A DNA stretch of 64,000 bases from Salvator merianae. Lineage: Eukaryota; Chordata; Lepidosauria; Squamata; Teiidae. Numbering within the stretch: position 1 is the first letter of the stretch; each line of letters opens with the position of its first letter. The notes below the pieces were generated by a model. The model was given only the letters and a program-made list of their open reading frames with translations, had not been told where the DNA came from and did not search any database. This document shows positions 12,750 to 25,000 of the stretch, one piece after another. The stretch covers positions 48,323,428-48,387,427 of the forward strand of contig QVOM02000119.1 in NCBI GenBank assembly GCA_003586115.2, written 5' to 3'. Position numbers and translations under genes: made by a program.

Positions 12750-12922
12750 CCTGCCGGCACGGTGACATTCGCTCCGCCTCCTGCACGGGGTAGCTTTGCG
12801 CAAGCGCAGCCGCACCACTGATTGTGGCTGCGGCGGCCCCGGCTGAGGTGGGGGCAGGGGGAGGGAAGGCAGAACGGGGCTACGCCACGCGAGAGACGGA
12901 CTTGGACCGAGCGTAGGGGGCG

Positions 12923-12941
12923 GGGTCACGAACTCTGACCT
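12923..12941. promoter_or_regulatory. IR7 pair of nuclear-receptor half-sites
   Basis: GGGTCA (12923-12928) and TGACCT (12936-12941) form an inverted pair separated by seven bases. A degenerate third half-site on the minus strand (GGGTCG, from CGACCC) follows at 12945-12950. It lies about 90 bp upstream of the exon 1 donor, so at or near the transcription start. Binding by NR2C1 itself or by COUP-TF type receptors is inference. Confidence 0.5.
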
Positions 12942-12949
12942 CTCCGACC

Positions 12950-13027
12950 CAGAGTCGCAGCCGTCAAATCAACCCTGAAGAGAAACTACGGCTTCTGTTG
13001 TTGCTACGCGGACACAGCGTCTGTCAG
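12950..13027 (+). other. NR2C1: NR2C1 non-coding exon 1 (start approximate)
   Basis: The sequence ends GCGTCTGTCAG followed by donor GTAAGACG at 13028. The exon 2 start codon is fixed by an upstream in-frame stop, so exon 1 is 5' UTR. The 5' boundary is a guess from the promoter elements. Confidence 0.55.
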
Positions 13028-16000
13028 GTAAGACGCCGAAAGGGCGAGGGCGAAGAGGAGGCTCCGGCTGCGTCTCTGAGGCCTGCATGGTCCTCCTCAA
13101 TAATGATGGCGGCGGTGGCGGCGGCTCCTCCTTCCGTAGCTCCTTCTCCTCATGGTGCTCTGTCCTAAGCGGTAGTTTCTTCCGTGCCCTGCTGCAACGG
13201 GAGGCGACACTCTCCGTGTGGTGGCGGCGGTGGTAGCAGCTCCTCCTGCCGCTGCCTCCCCTCTGACCTTTCACCCACAGGAAAGGCTTGTGTTGTGTCT
13301 CCCCTCCCCGGATCCCAGCCGCGCCCCGGTCCCGCTCCTTTTCGCAGGCCCCAGCCAGGGCGTCGTGCTTCCAGCTTCTGGGGAGCGATGGCTCGGCTGC
13401 GCGGGCATCACTCAGGCCACGGCTATAGCCACTGCCTGAGTCGGGGACGAGAAGGGGCTGGAAGTTCCCAGTCTATCCTGACCGTTGCCTCAAGCAGGAG
13501 CAGCCATTTTGTGCGAACGAAATGACAGCGGGCTGCGGCTTCTTGTTCTTCTGGTCGCTCTGGTAACTGCTCCCGCGTTGTTGGCGCTCCTGCAAGGTTA
13601 AGCAGCGGCGCAGTCCGCCGCCGCCTCTTAGAAAGGCAGATGGAGAAGGTGGGGAGAATGCTGAGGCTGAACTATACCACAGATATACCGTGGCGTGCTT
13701 CTTCTGCAGATGTCCCTTTCACGTAGCTTTTATGTTTCTGCTTTTGTCACCTCCCTGATACAGTACCTTTCCGTGTCTGCGTCCTGTATGTATATTTTTG
13801 TGTCCTTGCAGACAACCGTAAACGAAACCGTACCACCATTGACTGGTCCGTTGTTTTTTAATGTGATTAAGTACTGTACAAGTAACTGCCCATTCTGTTA
13901 TGCTGTGATTTTTGTTTATTATCAGAAAATGAAAGAATAAATGATTATTCTCTCTTCCCTTTTTCCTTTCTGTGTCTTATGCAGAGGAGTGATGATTGTT
14001 GTGAAGTTGAAAGTATTCCTTCTTCTTCCAATATTGTATGAATTTCTCAGTTTTTATATAGCCTGCTAGCATAAAAGAGAAGGCTGTTCTGTGTGTAACT
14101 TTCCATTAAAATGTGGTCTTTACAATTTGTTTCTCATTGAATGATGTTCTAGATTAAAATATAGTGGATTGCATCTATGCATGATTAAATATTGTATAAT
14201 GTTTCAGTTTGGTTTCCACAAAACTACCACAGATGAGAGCTAGCCAACCAGTGTAAGTCAGAGAGTGAACCAGTCTACCAATGTAAACGAGTAGTTCCTC
14301 TGCACACTTACTGAAAGTTTGCATTAAATGAATGCAATCATACTTTACCAACCATGTAAGGCAAGACCATTTTTGTCTTTTTGAGAAGCATGCTTTATAA
14401 AAGATAATTGTACTTAATGTTACAGTGTCATAGCTTTTAGACTTTCCCTAGCCCATCTTTTCAGAGCTTGGAAGCTGAACAGAGCACATTAGGTTTTAGA
14501 TAGAAAACTGTGTGGGAAAATCAGGTGCTGAAACCTAGAGAAACAAGTAACAAAATGAGAAAAGGTAGTGGCAAGCTTCTGTATTGTTACCAAGAGAACT
14601 GCATGAATCACTCACCAGGAAGGAATTAAGCCCCACTAAGAAGCATCTTTGCCTTTACAGTGTGTTCTTTACCATTCATAAAATGTGATGTGTCAAATTT
14701 AAGAAATGAGTAACAGTCTGACCGTTTTATCTCCCAAATTTAGAAGAGGATATATTTTATTCCTAAATGGCACTAAACAATTCAGTTTTTATTACTGTCG
14801 CCAAAAGATTTATATTGTTGCTGTTCAGTCTTATCCAACTCTTTGCGACGTCATGGACCACTGCATACCAGGCCTCCGATGCCTCCTGCAGTCTGCCCAA
14901 GCTCATGTTCATTGCTTCCATGACACTATCTATCCATCTCATCTTCTGCTGTCCCCTTTTCCTTTTGCCTTCAATCCTTCCCAGCATCAGGACCTTTTCC
15001 AATAAGTCCTGTCTTCATGTTTAAGTGGACAAAGTATTTGAGCTTCAATAGTTGTCCTTCCAATGTACAGTCAGAGCTAATTTCTTTTAGTATTGATTGA
15101 CTGTGCAATCTAAAGGACTCTCAGCTTGGGATTGTCGCAAAGAAGGTCCTCTCAGGTGCTTCCATACCCTTGACTGATGACAGTGGTGGCATTGCCAAGA
15201 GGACTTCTCGCACAGATTCTAACTGAAAGGCAAGTCTGTAAGGGAGGAGGCACTTCTTTAGATATTTGGAGCCTAAGTTTAGGCTTAGATCAATGTCACA
15301 GCCTTGACTTTGACTCAGTAGGAGATTAGCAACCAGTGCAATTTCTTTAAGACTGGTGTGATGTTTGTCGGACCAGAACTAACTATCAGCATTCTTGCTT
15401 CTGAACCATGTTCTAGGTCAGGCCCACATAGAGCACGTTGCAGTAGTTCAGTCTGGAATTTGAAGCATTATAGACAATTCGAAGTCTGTTTCAACATGGA
15501 TTAGCCTATTGGCATTATATTCACATCATACCTCCTTTAATGCAAGAACTACAACGAGTTAGAAGAACTGAGATTAGAATAAATTCTCTAAACTTCCTTG
15601 TTGCTAGATAATAGTAGGCAGAAACTCATTTGCAGTGGCTTTTATTATTTGAGATTCCAGTTATTTGGAGTTATGCATTTTCTAAGCTTAAAAGACACAT
15701 ATATCTATCAGTTGGCCACTGACAGTTACTTTAGAAACTGAACAGAAAGATGGGATGAAAATATTTAAATCAGCAGTGTCTAACAGAGTTATTTACTAGT
15801 TCTTCTATCTGAAAATAATAGATAATTAATTTCATTATTGTGTTGTACTATGACTCTTTCCAAAAGAACTTGCATAATTCTTCTTAACTGTCTCAGGATT
15901 TTTAGTGCAACACAAAGTTTGCCCATCCATCCATGTTTCTTTCTACCTGCTTACAACCAGTTGGCTTCAGGCCCAGATGTGGCACAGAAACTGCCTTGGT

Positions 16001-19000
16001 TGCCCTGGTTGATGACTTTCTCTGGAAGAGGAGAGACAGGTGGAGTGTAACCCTGTTGTTTCCTCTGGATTTCTCAGCAGCTTTTGATACGATTGACCAT
16101 TGGTATCCTCCTGGAAAGGTTCAGAATTTGGGAGTTGGCGGGAGTGTGTTGCATTGGTTCCATTCTATCTCCAAGTCCGATCTCAGAAAGTATTCTTGTC
16201 AACACCCTGGGAACTCAACACCCTGGGTTCCTCAGGGGTTGATCTTGTCTCCCATTCTCTTTGATATCTGTATGAAGCCGCTGGAGAGGTCATCAGAAGA
16301 TTTGGAGTGAGGTGTCATCAATATGCAGATGACAACCAACTCTATCTCTCTGTGCCATATGAATCAGGAAAGGTGGTTGAAGTGCTTGACAAGTGTCTGG
16401 AGGCAGTAATGAGTTGGAGGGGATGTCAATAAATTGAATCAAAATCCAGGCAAGACAGAGGTGCTGTGTGTCACAGGGTCTCAAGTCCATGAAGTTGGGA
16501 GATGTCCTGTTGTTGCTGTGGTTGTAATGCCCTGGAAGGGTCAGGTACAAAATCTAGGGGTACTCTTGGACTCTGCACTGACGCTTGAAGTTCAGGTGGA
16601 GGCTGTGGCCAAGAGTGCCTTTTTTAACCAGCTATGGCTGATTAGACAGCTAATGCCCCTTCTGGACAGCGATGATTTAGCCACAGTTATCAATGCTGTG
16701 GTAACTTCCAAACTGGACTATTGTGATGCGCTCTACATGGGCTTGAAGATGGTTTGGAAGCTGCAGCTGATGCAACATGCAGTTGCTAGGCTGCTGACTG
16801 GAACAGCTGGCCGGATGCACATCATGTCGGTCCTAAAAGAGCTGCACTGCCAATTCACTACTGAGCCCAATTCAAGGTGTTAACCTTAACTTATAAGACC
16901 CTAAATGACTTGGGCCCCAAATATCTAAAGGAATGCCTTCTTTCATATCGAGCTGCCTATACCTTAAGATCTATAGGGGAGGCCCTCCTGGTTGAACCGC
17001 ACCCTCAGTAGCAAAAGGAATGGGCATCCAGGATAGGGTCTTCTCAGTGATGGCTCCCAAGCTATGGAATAGTCTCCCCCCTGAGGTGCATTATGCACCT
17101 TCACTTTATATGTTTAGGAAAGCAGTGAAGACACACCTCTTTGCCTTGGCCTTTGGCTAAATAAGGAAACAGCTTTTCCTCCCCATTTTCAGACACTGTT
17201 ATTGTTTTAGTATGTTCATTTTATATTGGTTTTTAATATTGTAACGTATAGGGTTGATAAAAATGCAAAAAATAAATACATATATACATACATACATACA
17301 GAGGACAGATTAGGTTACTGTGTAATTGTTACAAGAGTTCATAAAACCATAGATGGGAATCCTGGATTGGTTGAACACTCCAGGGCAGGACCAAGTCCAG
17401 GTAAAGTGGAGGTATGAGTTGTCTCTTGTTGCTTCTTTTTTGCTTCCAAGAAAGGCCACTGTAACTGATATCTGCTATGAAAGATGGAGACAGTCACATG
17501 GCAGAACAGACTCATGGAATTTATTTGCAAGTAGCTATAGGGTAGGTGGATTGCAGTTTGTTGCAATAAAACTGAGTGTCTGTGGCCCCTGCTGTCCTTA
17601 TACAGCGAGACTCGCTAAAATTCTTTGCAACCAGCTTGAAAAAGTTCAGATACGATTGTAGCCTGCTACCTGACTGGATCAACTGTTTCTCCCTCTTGAT
17701 AGATTTATTCATGAATAAACATTCCGGACTGTTTCTTTATAATTTGGCGTGTGGTTTGTAGGACTTCGAAATAATACAAACAAATAAAAAATGCATTTCT
17801 TAGGGATAGGTTTTTTGCATGTTGCAAATGTGACTGTTGGCACTTTTCCAGGTTGTTGGGTGCCTATTTTATTACGCTTCCTGATGAAAGTGGAGCCTTT
17901 TGTTTTGCTAGATTTCAAATAAGGTATTGCAAATAATTACAAATATTAAAAAATGGAATACTTATATACTGTTCAGACTTCAGTATGGCACTATTCTCTC
18001 CATGCCTTCTTGGTAGACTCTTCCAAAGTTGTTGTACTAACAGAGAATTAATACTGGGTATGCTACCACTCTTTGATTTTGAAGGGAAAAGTTCAAAATA
18101 TGTTGGATTCCAAAGTAGCTTGCAAAAAGGCAAACTGTCTTCCTGGATACAGAAGAGGGGAAGCACTCAGTAGTGTACGGTTGAATTCTAGCCCTTCAGA
18201 TATGTTTTCCCCAGGCAAAACACACAATCAAGTAAAAACATTCCTTTTATGAAAAAAATATTAATGATAATAGTTAAATAGTTATAAGACCAATTGGATA
18301 CTTTGAAAACATTACATCCAACCTCAGTGTCACAGGTTTCTTATAAAGTCAGTTATACAAATGGATATTCAGTATCATCAACCAGTAGAATACAGTAGTG
18401 CATCAACCCAAATTCTGTAAACCCACAAGAAATAAAAGACCTAACAGGTTTAAATGAGCTTCAGGCAGGCCAGTGATTGTTCACAGATAGATTTAATGCC
18501 CCTGTCTTGACAGTACAGTTTCTTCTTTTTTTCATAACTGTTGCTTTATCACCAAGAAATCAACTTATCCACTTGTTTTTATTTGAGCTTGGGCCTTCCT
18601 CTGGAGATGGGTAGCCAATGCAGTACTGTTTATTTTTCCTGTTTGAAAAATCTGTTCTGCTTTCTGGGTTAGCTGGATATAGGCAGATATAATAATTGTA
18701 CAGATACTGTACAGTCAGATGGAGAAATATCAGGTAAGCAGGTAAAGTATGGAAAGCCCAGGCTAATAAACAGTAACACTGCATATAGCAAATATTTCTT
18801 CATGATGAATTAAAAACAAAGATAACTGTGTCACTGAGTCAGGCTTGACTGGTAAAGTATGGACAAATCCATGCAATTTTGTTGGAACAATACAGAAGTG
18901 GGTTTTCATTGCTTCTTTCTAGATTTTTTTATAACCTCCCAATCTAGATTGTAGCACCTATTCTCAGTTATTTTCCCATCTCTTAACTAGACCCTATCTT

Positions 19001-22000
19001 GAGTAGCTTCTAAGGTCAGACATGAGCTGAAAAACAGCCGAAGTACTGAAGCCTTTCTGTTGAATAAGAAAGGGAAGTGTTTTCATTTCCGACTTCATAG
19101 TCAAAGTATAAAAACTGAATTCTTATCACAGCAAAAATGCCTTAGAATGGAAATTTTACAAATTTGTTTAGGACCTTTATAACAGATGGTGAACTTTTTG
19201 GAAAAAAGCAGACACATTCTGATTTTAAAAATGTAAATGGTATTAATTTTAAGAGTGTCATGAAATTCCTGCTTGTGTCTTTCTGATCTATGTTTATCCC
19301 TTATATTCCTTCCAACTATCCTCAGACATGTAAGTGAAGCCTATATAGCTTTATATACACTAAACAGATGTTTTACGTATACCAGATTTTTCTCAGGAAT
19401 TTGTGTTAAGTGTCACAGTTGTTGGGTTCAATAAAAGCAAACACTTTAATACAGTACTGTAAAATAAATCTACTAATCTCCTGGAATGCAGAGCCATTAA
19501 TGGACATTAGCCATGGTTATAATAGAATCTAATAGTATCTGTTTCTAATGCATTCCATTTTCTTTTTATCTCTTGAGGGTTAGCAAAGGCAGTTAGGTAT
19601 AGATTTCTAAACTGAAGAATTCATATAATAGCTTTTATCTTGCTCACATTTAGGCTGCTCATGTATGAACTTGGTGTGAAATGTATTCTTAATTATTTTA
19701 AATTGCTTCATTTTTAGTTTGATTTACATATTTATGAATGAATGTGCATCTTTAAATAAGTACTGGCTTTATCTGCTATTTTTTAGTTCAGTATAATTGG
19801 CATTAACATATAATTCTCTAATGTAGCCAAACAAATTAATTTGCGAAACCTTTACAATCAAAATGAATTGTATTTGAATCTAAAATAACCTTTGTCTGTT
19901 TTAATGATAGGAATTTCCATAAAGTGATTATGTATATAGAAAGTGGAAATAACATTGGTACCTGGTAAGTAGAATATAATCCAGTAGGTATCATTTACTG
20001 TATTAGGATTTTATTTTTAAATCGAGAAAATAGCATTATTAATTTACAGGCTTCAGCTTGTTTGGAAAATATTACTGGCATGTGTTCCAGTGAATTTTTG
20101 GACCTCCATATCAAGTGCAACACTTACCTTATTAAATATTCTGTGTATTTGGTTATAGGGCACTTGCCCATGGAGACCCAAAGCTAGTTGCCAATTGCCT
20201 CCATTCTGAACAAAATTTCTTTGTTTTGAATTTTCTGCATGTGGCAGTGTATTGGAAGCAGCAGAAGTCTTCAATCATGATGCAGTTAGAATGGTCTGAA
20301 ATCTAGTAAATTCACATTATTTAGGAGACTTAGAAAATACTTTGTGTGTCTTTTGTGACAGGACAGTAATATGTATAGCTTCATGTACAATTTTTAAATG
20401 TTAGCAATATTGATGATATAAGAAAATCATTACACTCTCAAATATATTCCCTATTGAAATAAAAATATCTTATAATTCGTCATTAGTATATTTTTAATAC
20501 ATGAATTTAATCAGGTAGCAACACAAATACAGCAGATGAGATCACTATTTAATTATAGTATGAACGCAGTTGAGATTTCATTAAAAAGTTTAACAAAGTG
20601 TATTCCAGGTGACTTTGCTCAGTGAGGTCTTTCGGAAATAATTGGTTGTAACATTTATTGTAATATTTAATCTTTATTTTCCTGTGGATATAGATGATAT
20701 GTAATTAGTTATTACAAGCTTTTAATAATTCTTGAACAAAATATCATTCTCAGTTCAGTAAAATGCTAATATTACTCATTTAGTATAAAACCAAGTAGGA
20801 GTTTAAAACAAAATTGTTTTGTGTGGCAGTGAAAAATTGGGCCTGTTATTTTGTATGGAAAGGTGACTATGGTTTTTGAGCTTGATGACCACTCGTTATT
20901 GTTTAACTGTGCCAGAGGTTGCATGTCTGCAGTAGTCTGGCAACCCCACCTCTGGCACATTTGCCACTTTTGCAAGAAGACGTATGTAAATGAGTGCCCA
21001 TGCTGTCATGTATATATGTATTTACAAAAATGTGCTTATAACACAGGGACATATTCAGAACTGAACAAAATTTAAGAGATTGTAGATCCTTCTGCAAAGA
21101 ATGAAAAACGCAGTCTGATTTTTACATGCATACACTTTCAATCTAAAAAGTTAAAATAACAATTTCCTACCCTGACTACAATGCAGGAATGGGGACAGCG
21201 GTGTAGCTAAAATTTTTGCTGCCCAGGGCCAGGTGGTGGCAGAGGAGCACGAGTGAGGCCACCCCGCCCTGCAGCCTCCTACCCCTGCCGCCGCCCCGAT
21301 GACTGCCGGCTGGGCACGCACTCTCCTTCGTGCCCGCGCTCCGGCGAAACTTTGCGCGCCAGGCGGGCAGAGAAGGACCTGGCTGCGTGTGCTGCCCGGG
21401 ACAACGTGCCACCCAGGGCGGCCTGCCCCCCTGCCCCCCCTTCCTATGGCACTGAGTGGGGATAGTGGTGACTCATCTCCTCAGTTGAGCCCTGAGCACC
21501 ACAGTACTAACTTTGGAAGAAGAAACGTCTTGATCCTCCACATACAGTCCTCTGAAATGTTATTTCCCCAAGCCAGCATCTAGGACCATAGCATTCATTT
21601 TGAAGGAAAAACTTACTTCCTGATTTCTAAACTAATGCTAGATTGAAAGAAAAATTATGTAAGACTGGTGCTTCACTTGGTATCTATTTTTGCATAGGTC
21701 AAGTCTGTAGAAAGTAACTAGTTCTACCAATGATGAATTGGATTTGAGAAGTTAATCAATATGGTGTCCCTCACAAAAATGCTGCTTGGTCATTACTCTC
21801 ACATCTTAATGCTTCAGTGAAAACAGTTAGGGATATCTACAGTTATGCAAAGGAAAATATGTGTTAAAGGGACTATAATTCAAGGGTAGGTAGTCTGTGG
21901 TCAGGAACCTAATGAGGCTTCCAACACATTTTTTGGTTCTCAGTTATTTTGGTAGCAGTAGTAAAAAAAAATTAAGGTAGACACAATATTGACATAGAAA

Positions 22001-25000
22001 TACATCTGAGGATCCTTGCCAGGCCCAGCTTTATAGGGCACCTCTACCTGATTGCCAGGTCACAGTGAGTGGGGTGGCCAAATCCACAGTTAGCATGCAA
22101 CCCAAGAAGCATTAGCAAAAAGTAAATGGAGTCCACAGGGGAATGAAGATTAGGCACCTTGCAGTGATGGTATCTTATCTGTGATGTTAATTAGTAAATA
22201 GAAAATGTTTAAACTATGTTTAGTAAGAAATAATTGAAAGCACTATGTGACAGCAAGAGCCTTTAGTGCCAATCAGATTAAAGCAGCATTATTTAATGAG
22301 TTATATTCTATCTTACACTTCAGGCACCTGTTTATTTTTGTCCTTAATGCAGGTGGCTGGGGTAGGATTTCTGATCTTTATATCTTGGAAGTATATTTTG
22401 GAACAAAAATCTTTGCTCTAAATCTAACTTACCTTTTCAGAAGTAAAAATAGCATTCTTTCTTTTTAAAAAATACCCTTAGCAAATACTACTGCTTATCA
22501 GCCAGCAATTTTATTTTATTTTAATTTGTGGACTGTAAGGTTACATGCTGGTTGAAGTTGAAAAAATGTCCTTGTTCTTCAAATCTAGCAAAGAAATGAA
22601 GAATACTAGCTGCTTAAAAACAAATTTATTGCTAAGAGGTTACCATTCACCGGAGAGGAGTCTTTTCCTAACACAGAAACCAAGCAGGCTAGCAAGAGTG
22701 AAGTGGATCAGTTTCTCTTTCCTGCATCAGCCCTCTCTGTCATGTACATGAAATTCTTGAACCAGAAGATCGTTCAATACAAGGCTTAGTTCTAGATATA
22801 TTATGCAGGCTTGGCAGAAATGTGGCATATTGTTGGAACAGAATTATTGTACAGTTTTTGAAGGCTGACAAATAAAATCCTGCCTATCGATGTTTGTTCT
22901 TACTCTGGTTTTCTGTCTTAAATTACAAAAATCTCTTTTACAGGAAACACTTGTGACTGAGCATCATGACAACTATTGAGGAATTGGCCCATCAAATTAT
23001 TGAACAGCAAATGGGGGAGGTACTTGTATATTTTTATTTACTAGCATAACATGTAAGATGATGTGTTAAAATCAATTCAAATAAATTCATTGTGAATCTG
23101 GAACTTTAGATTATATATTGAATATATAAAACCAAAATATTTGATTTAACCAAAATGTCTGTGGCAGCCACTTTTGCTCTCCAGAGTGGCCTTTTTCTAG
23201 TTTGCTCCTAATGTTTTGATGTTAGGAGCTAATCATGCTCTATCATTCCTGTTACAAGCTTTAGAAAGTCAGGCTCTTCTATAGAAGTATTCCTTGTGAC
23301 TTAAAAAGGGTATTGATAGGCACCATAGGAGCTAATTATGAGAAATGAAGAGAGAAATGAAAAATTCTCTGAATATAGAGAAATGAAAAATTGCCCTCAT
23401 TTGGGTAGAACCAATTGCCAAAGACTGTTTCCAACCAGGATTTCTGTGTCTGGATATGTTTGAAACTCTAATGTGCACTATGACCTGTTTTTTCCATTTG
23501 GTTTTCAATTTGCTTATGAGAAGCAGTTTGTGAGATGGTTAAGCATCTGAAAAACATTATATATCCAGAAGATGTTACTTGGCAGTCTCAGACAGTTACT
23601 ATTTAAACAGAACTCTGTGGTTTTGTTTTAGTGTTGCATAAAATACAAATGTGAATAATGATGGATTTAGTGTTGTATTAAATTGTAGATGGCACATTCT
23701 CAAGGATCTGTTGCACAAACATTAATGGATGGGACAGCACAAAGAATTCAGATTGTACCTGCTGATACAGGTCTTTCCTTGCCACAGCGCATACAGGTAC
23801 TTTTAACCTAAATTGTATTAATGGAAAAGTACAATGTTTCCTGAACAATAAGAAATAGTCTATGAAACCCATTGCATAGTACTCCCTAGATCAAAAAAAG
23901 TGACATAAGTACCATTCCATCTAAATATGGTGTTCCTTTGCCTTCAGAAGATTATTATATCAAGACTTGCTGCATTATAGTATTTAAAACATTGTTATGC
24001 TTAATGTTATAAATATTTTAATGAAGATTTTCTATGAACCAGAGATGCTAATGTGTGGTTTTCTATATGTTGCTATATTACAGTTCACATTCTTTGTCAG
24101 TGGCCATGCTGGTTGGGGTTGATGGAAGTTTCAGCAGGTGGAGGACAGCATATTGGCCTCCTTATTAAATCATAGCAAATTATGTGCTGTTTGTTGTACT
24201 GAATATTTATTTGAGAGACCCATCATCCTAAAACCAGGTCACCTCACTTGTGCCTGTGCCCCTATTTAGTCTGAGAGGTGCACACATTAAGCGGCAGTAA
24301 TTACTCCATATTTGTATAATGCCTTCATATTTCTCATAACACAGCATTTTAGTTACAGTGTTACTGTAACAGAAAGAAGCTGGATTATATGAAGTTTAGA
24401 AAAGATCTCCATTAGGGCATTTAAAAAACAACTAAATTAAAATTCCTAAAATTAAAAAAAAAAATCCCAGAAGGCAGCAGTGGCAATATGGTTTGTATTG
24501 TTCACAAGAAAACGGCATGGTTTTTACCCGAAAGATAATAAATAGGATATGATGATATAAGTGAGTAAAATGCAATTAATAAATCAAATATAAAGCACAC
24601 AATCAAGGAAGGAAATTCACTCTGGCAAGCACAATGCTTGCAGCGCTACAGGAAAGTTCTTTCAAGAACAGAGGAACCATTTGAGATGAAAAAGAGGGGA
24701 ATAGCATAAATCAGTCCTAATCATACAGTACATTTTATATGTTCTAAAAATTGATGTTTATTTACATATTTTGTGAATATTACATATCAGTATATTTGAG
24801 AAGTAATATTTTGAACATATAGAGAAGTTTAGTTTGTTAGCTAAGCTCTTGGAAGAACTGTAGGGGTTAGAGACGTCCAGTTTTTTAATTTATAAAAGTG
24901 CCAGAGAAGACAGCATGTATATTTTAAGTTTAAAGGTTCTAAAAGAGCAGGGACAGAAGAGAGGTCTTTGTCTCTTCCATGGGCTTATTCTGTGTAAATA

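Larger units (their letters stand above)
12750..13650 (+). promoter_or_regulatory. NR2C1: CpG-rich promoter of NR2C1
   Basis: A GC- and CpG-rich block in AT-rich surroundings covers NR2C1 exon 1 and the start of intron 1. GC boxes (GGGGGCGGGG near 12916-12925) lie upstream of the exon 1 donor. No TATA box was seen. Long frames through this block on both strands are low-complexity shadows. Confidence 0.8.
13028..22943 (+). other. NR2C1: NR2C1 intron 1, 9.9 kb
   Basis: The CpG-rich start (to about 13650) is followed by AT-rich sequence. It holds a BovB 3' end (14812-15075), unclassified dispersed repeat (15130-15490), an L2-like LINE (15890-17303), a SINE remnant (18820-18930) and a hAT MITE (21196-21454). 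Nothing identified in 13650-14800, 17420-18800, 18930-21190 and 21455-22940. Confidence 0.75.

Noticed and set aside
12566..13525. Overlapping open frames on both strands in the GC-rich block (up to 113 codons)
   Set aside because: CpG-island low-complexity frames rich in Pro, Arg, Ser and Gly. They overlap NR2C1 exon 1 and have no conserved domain or splice logic.
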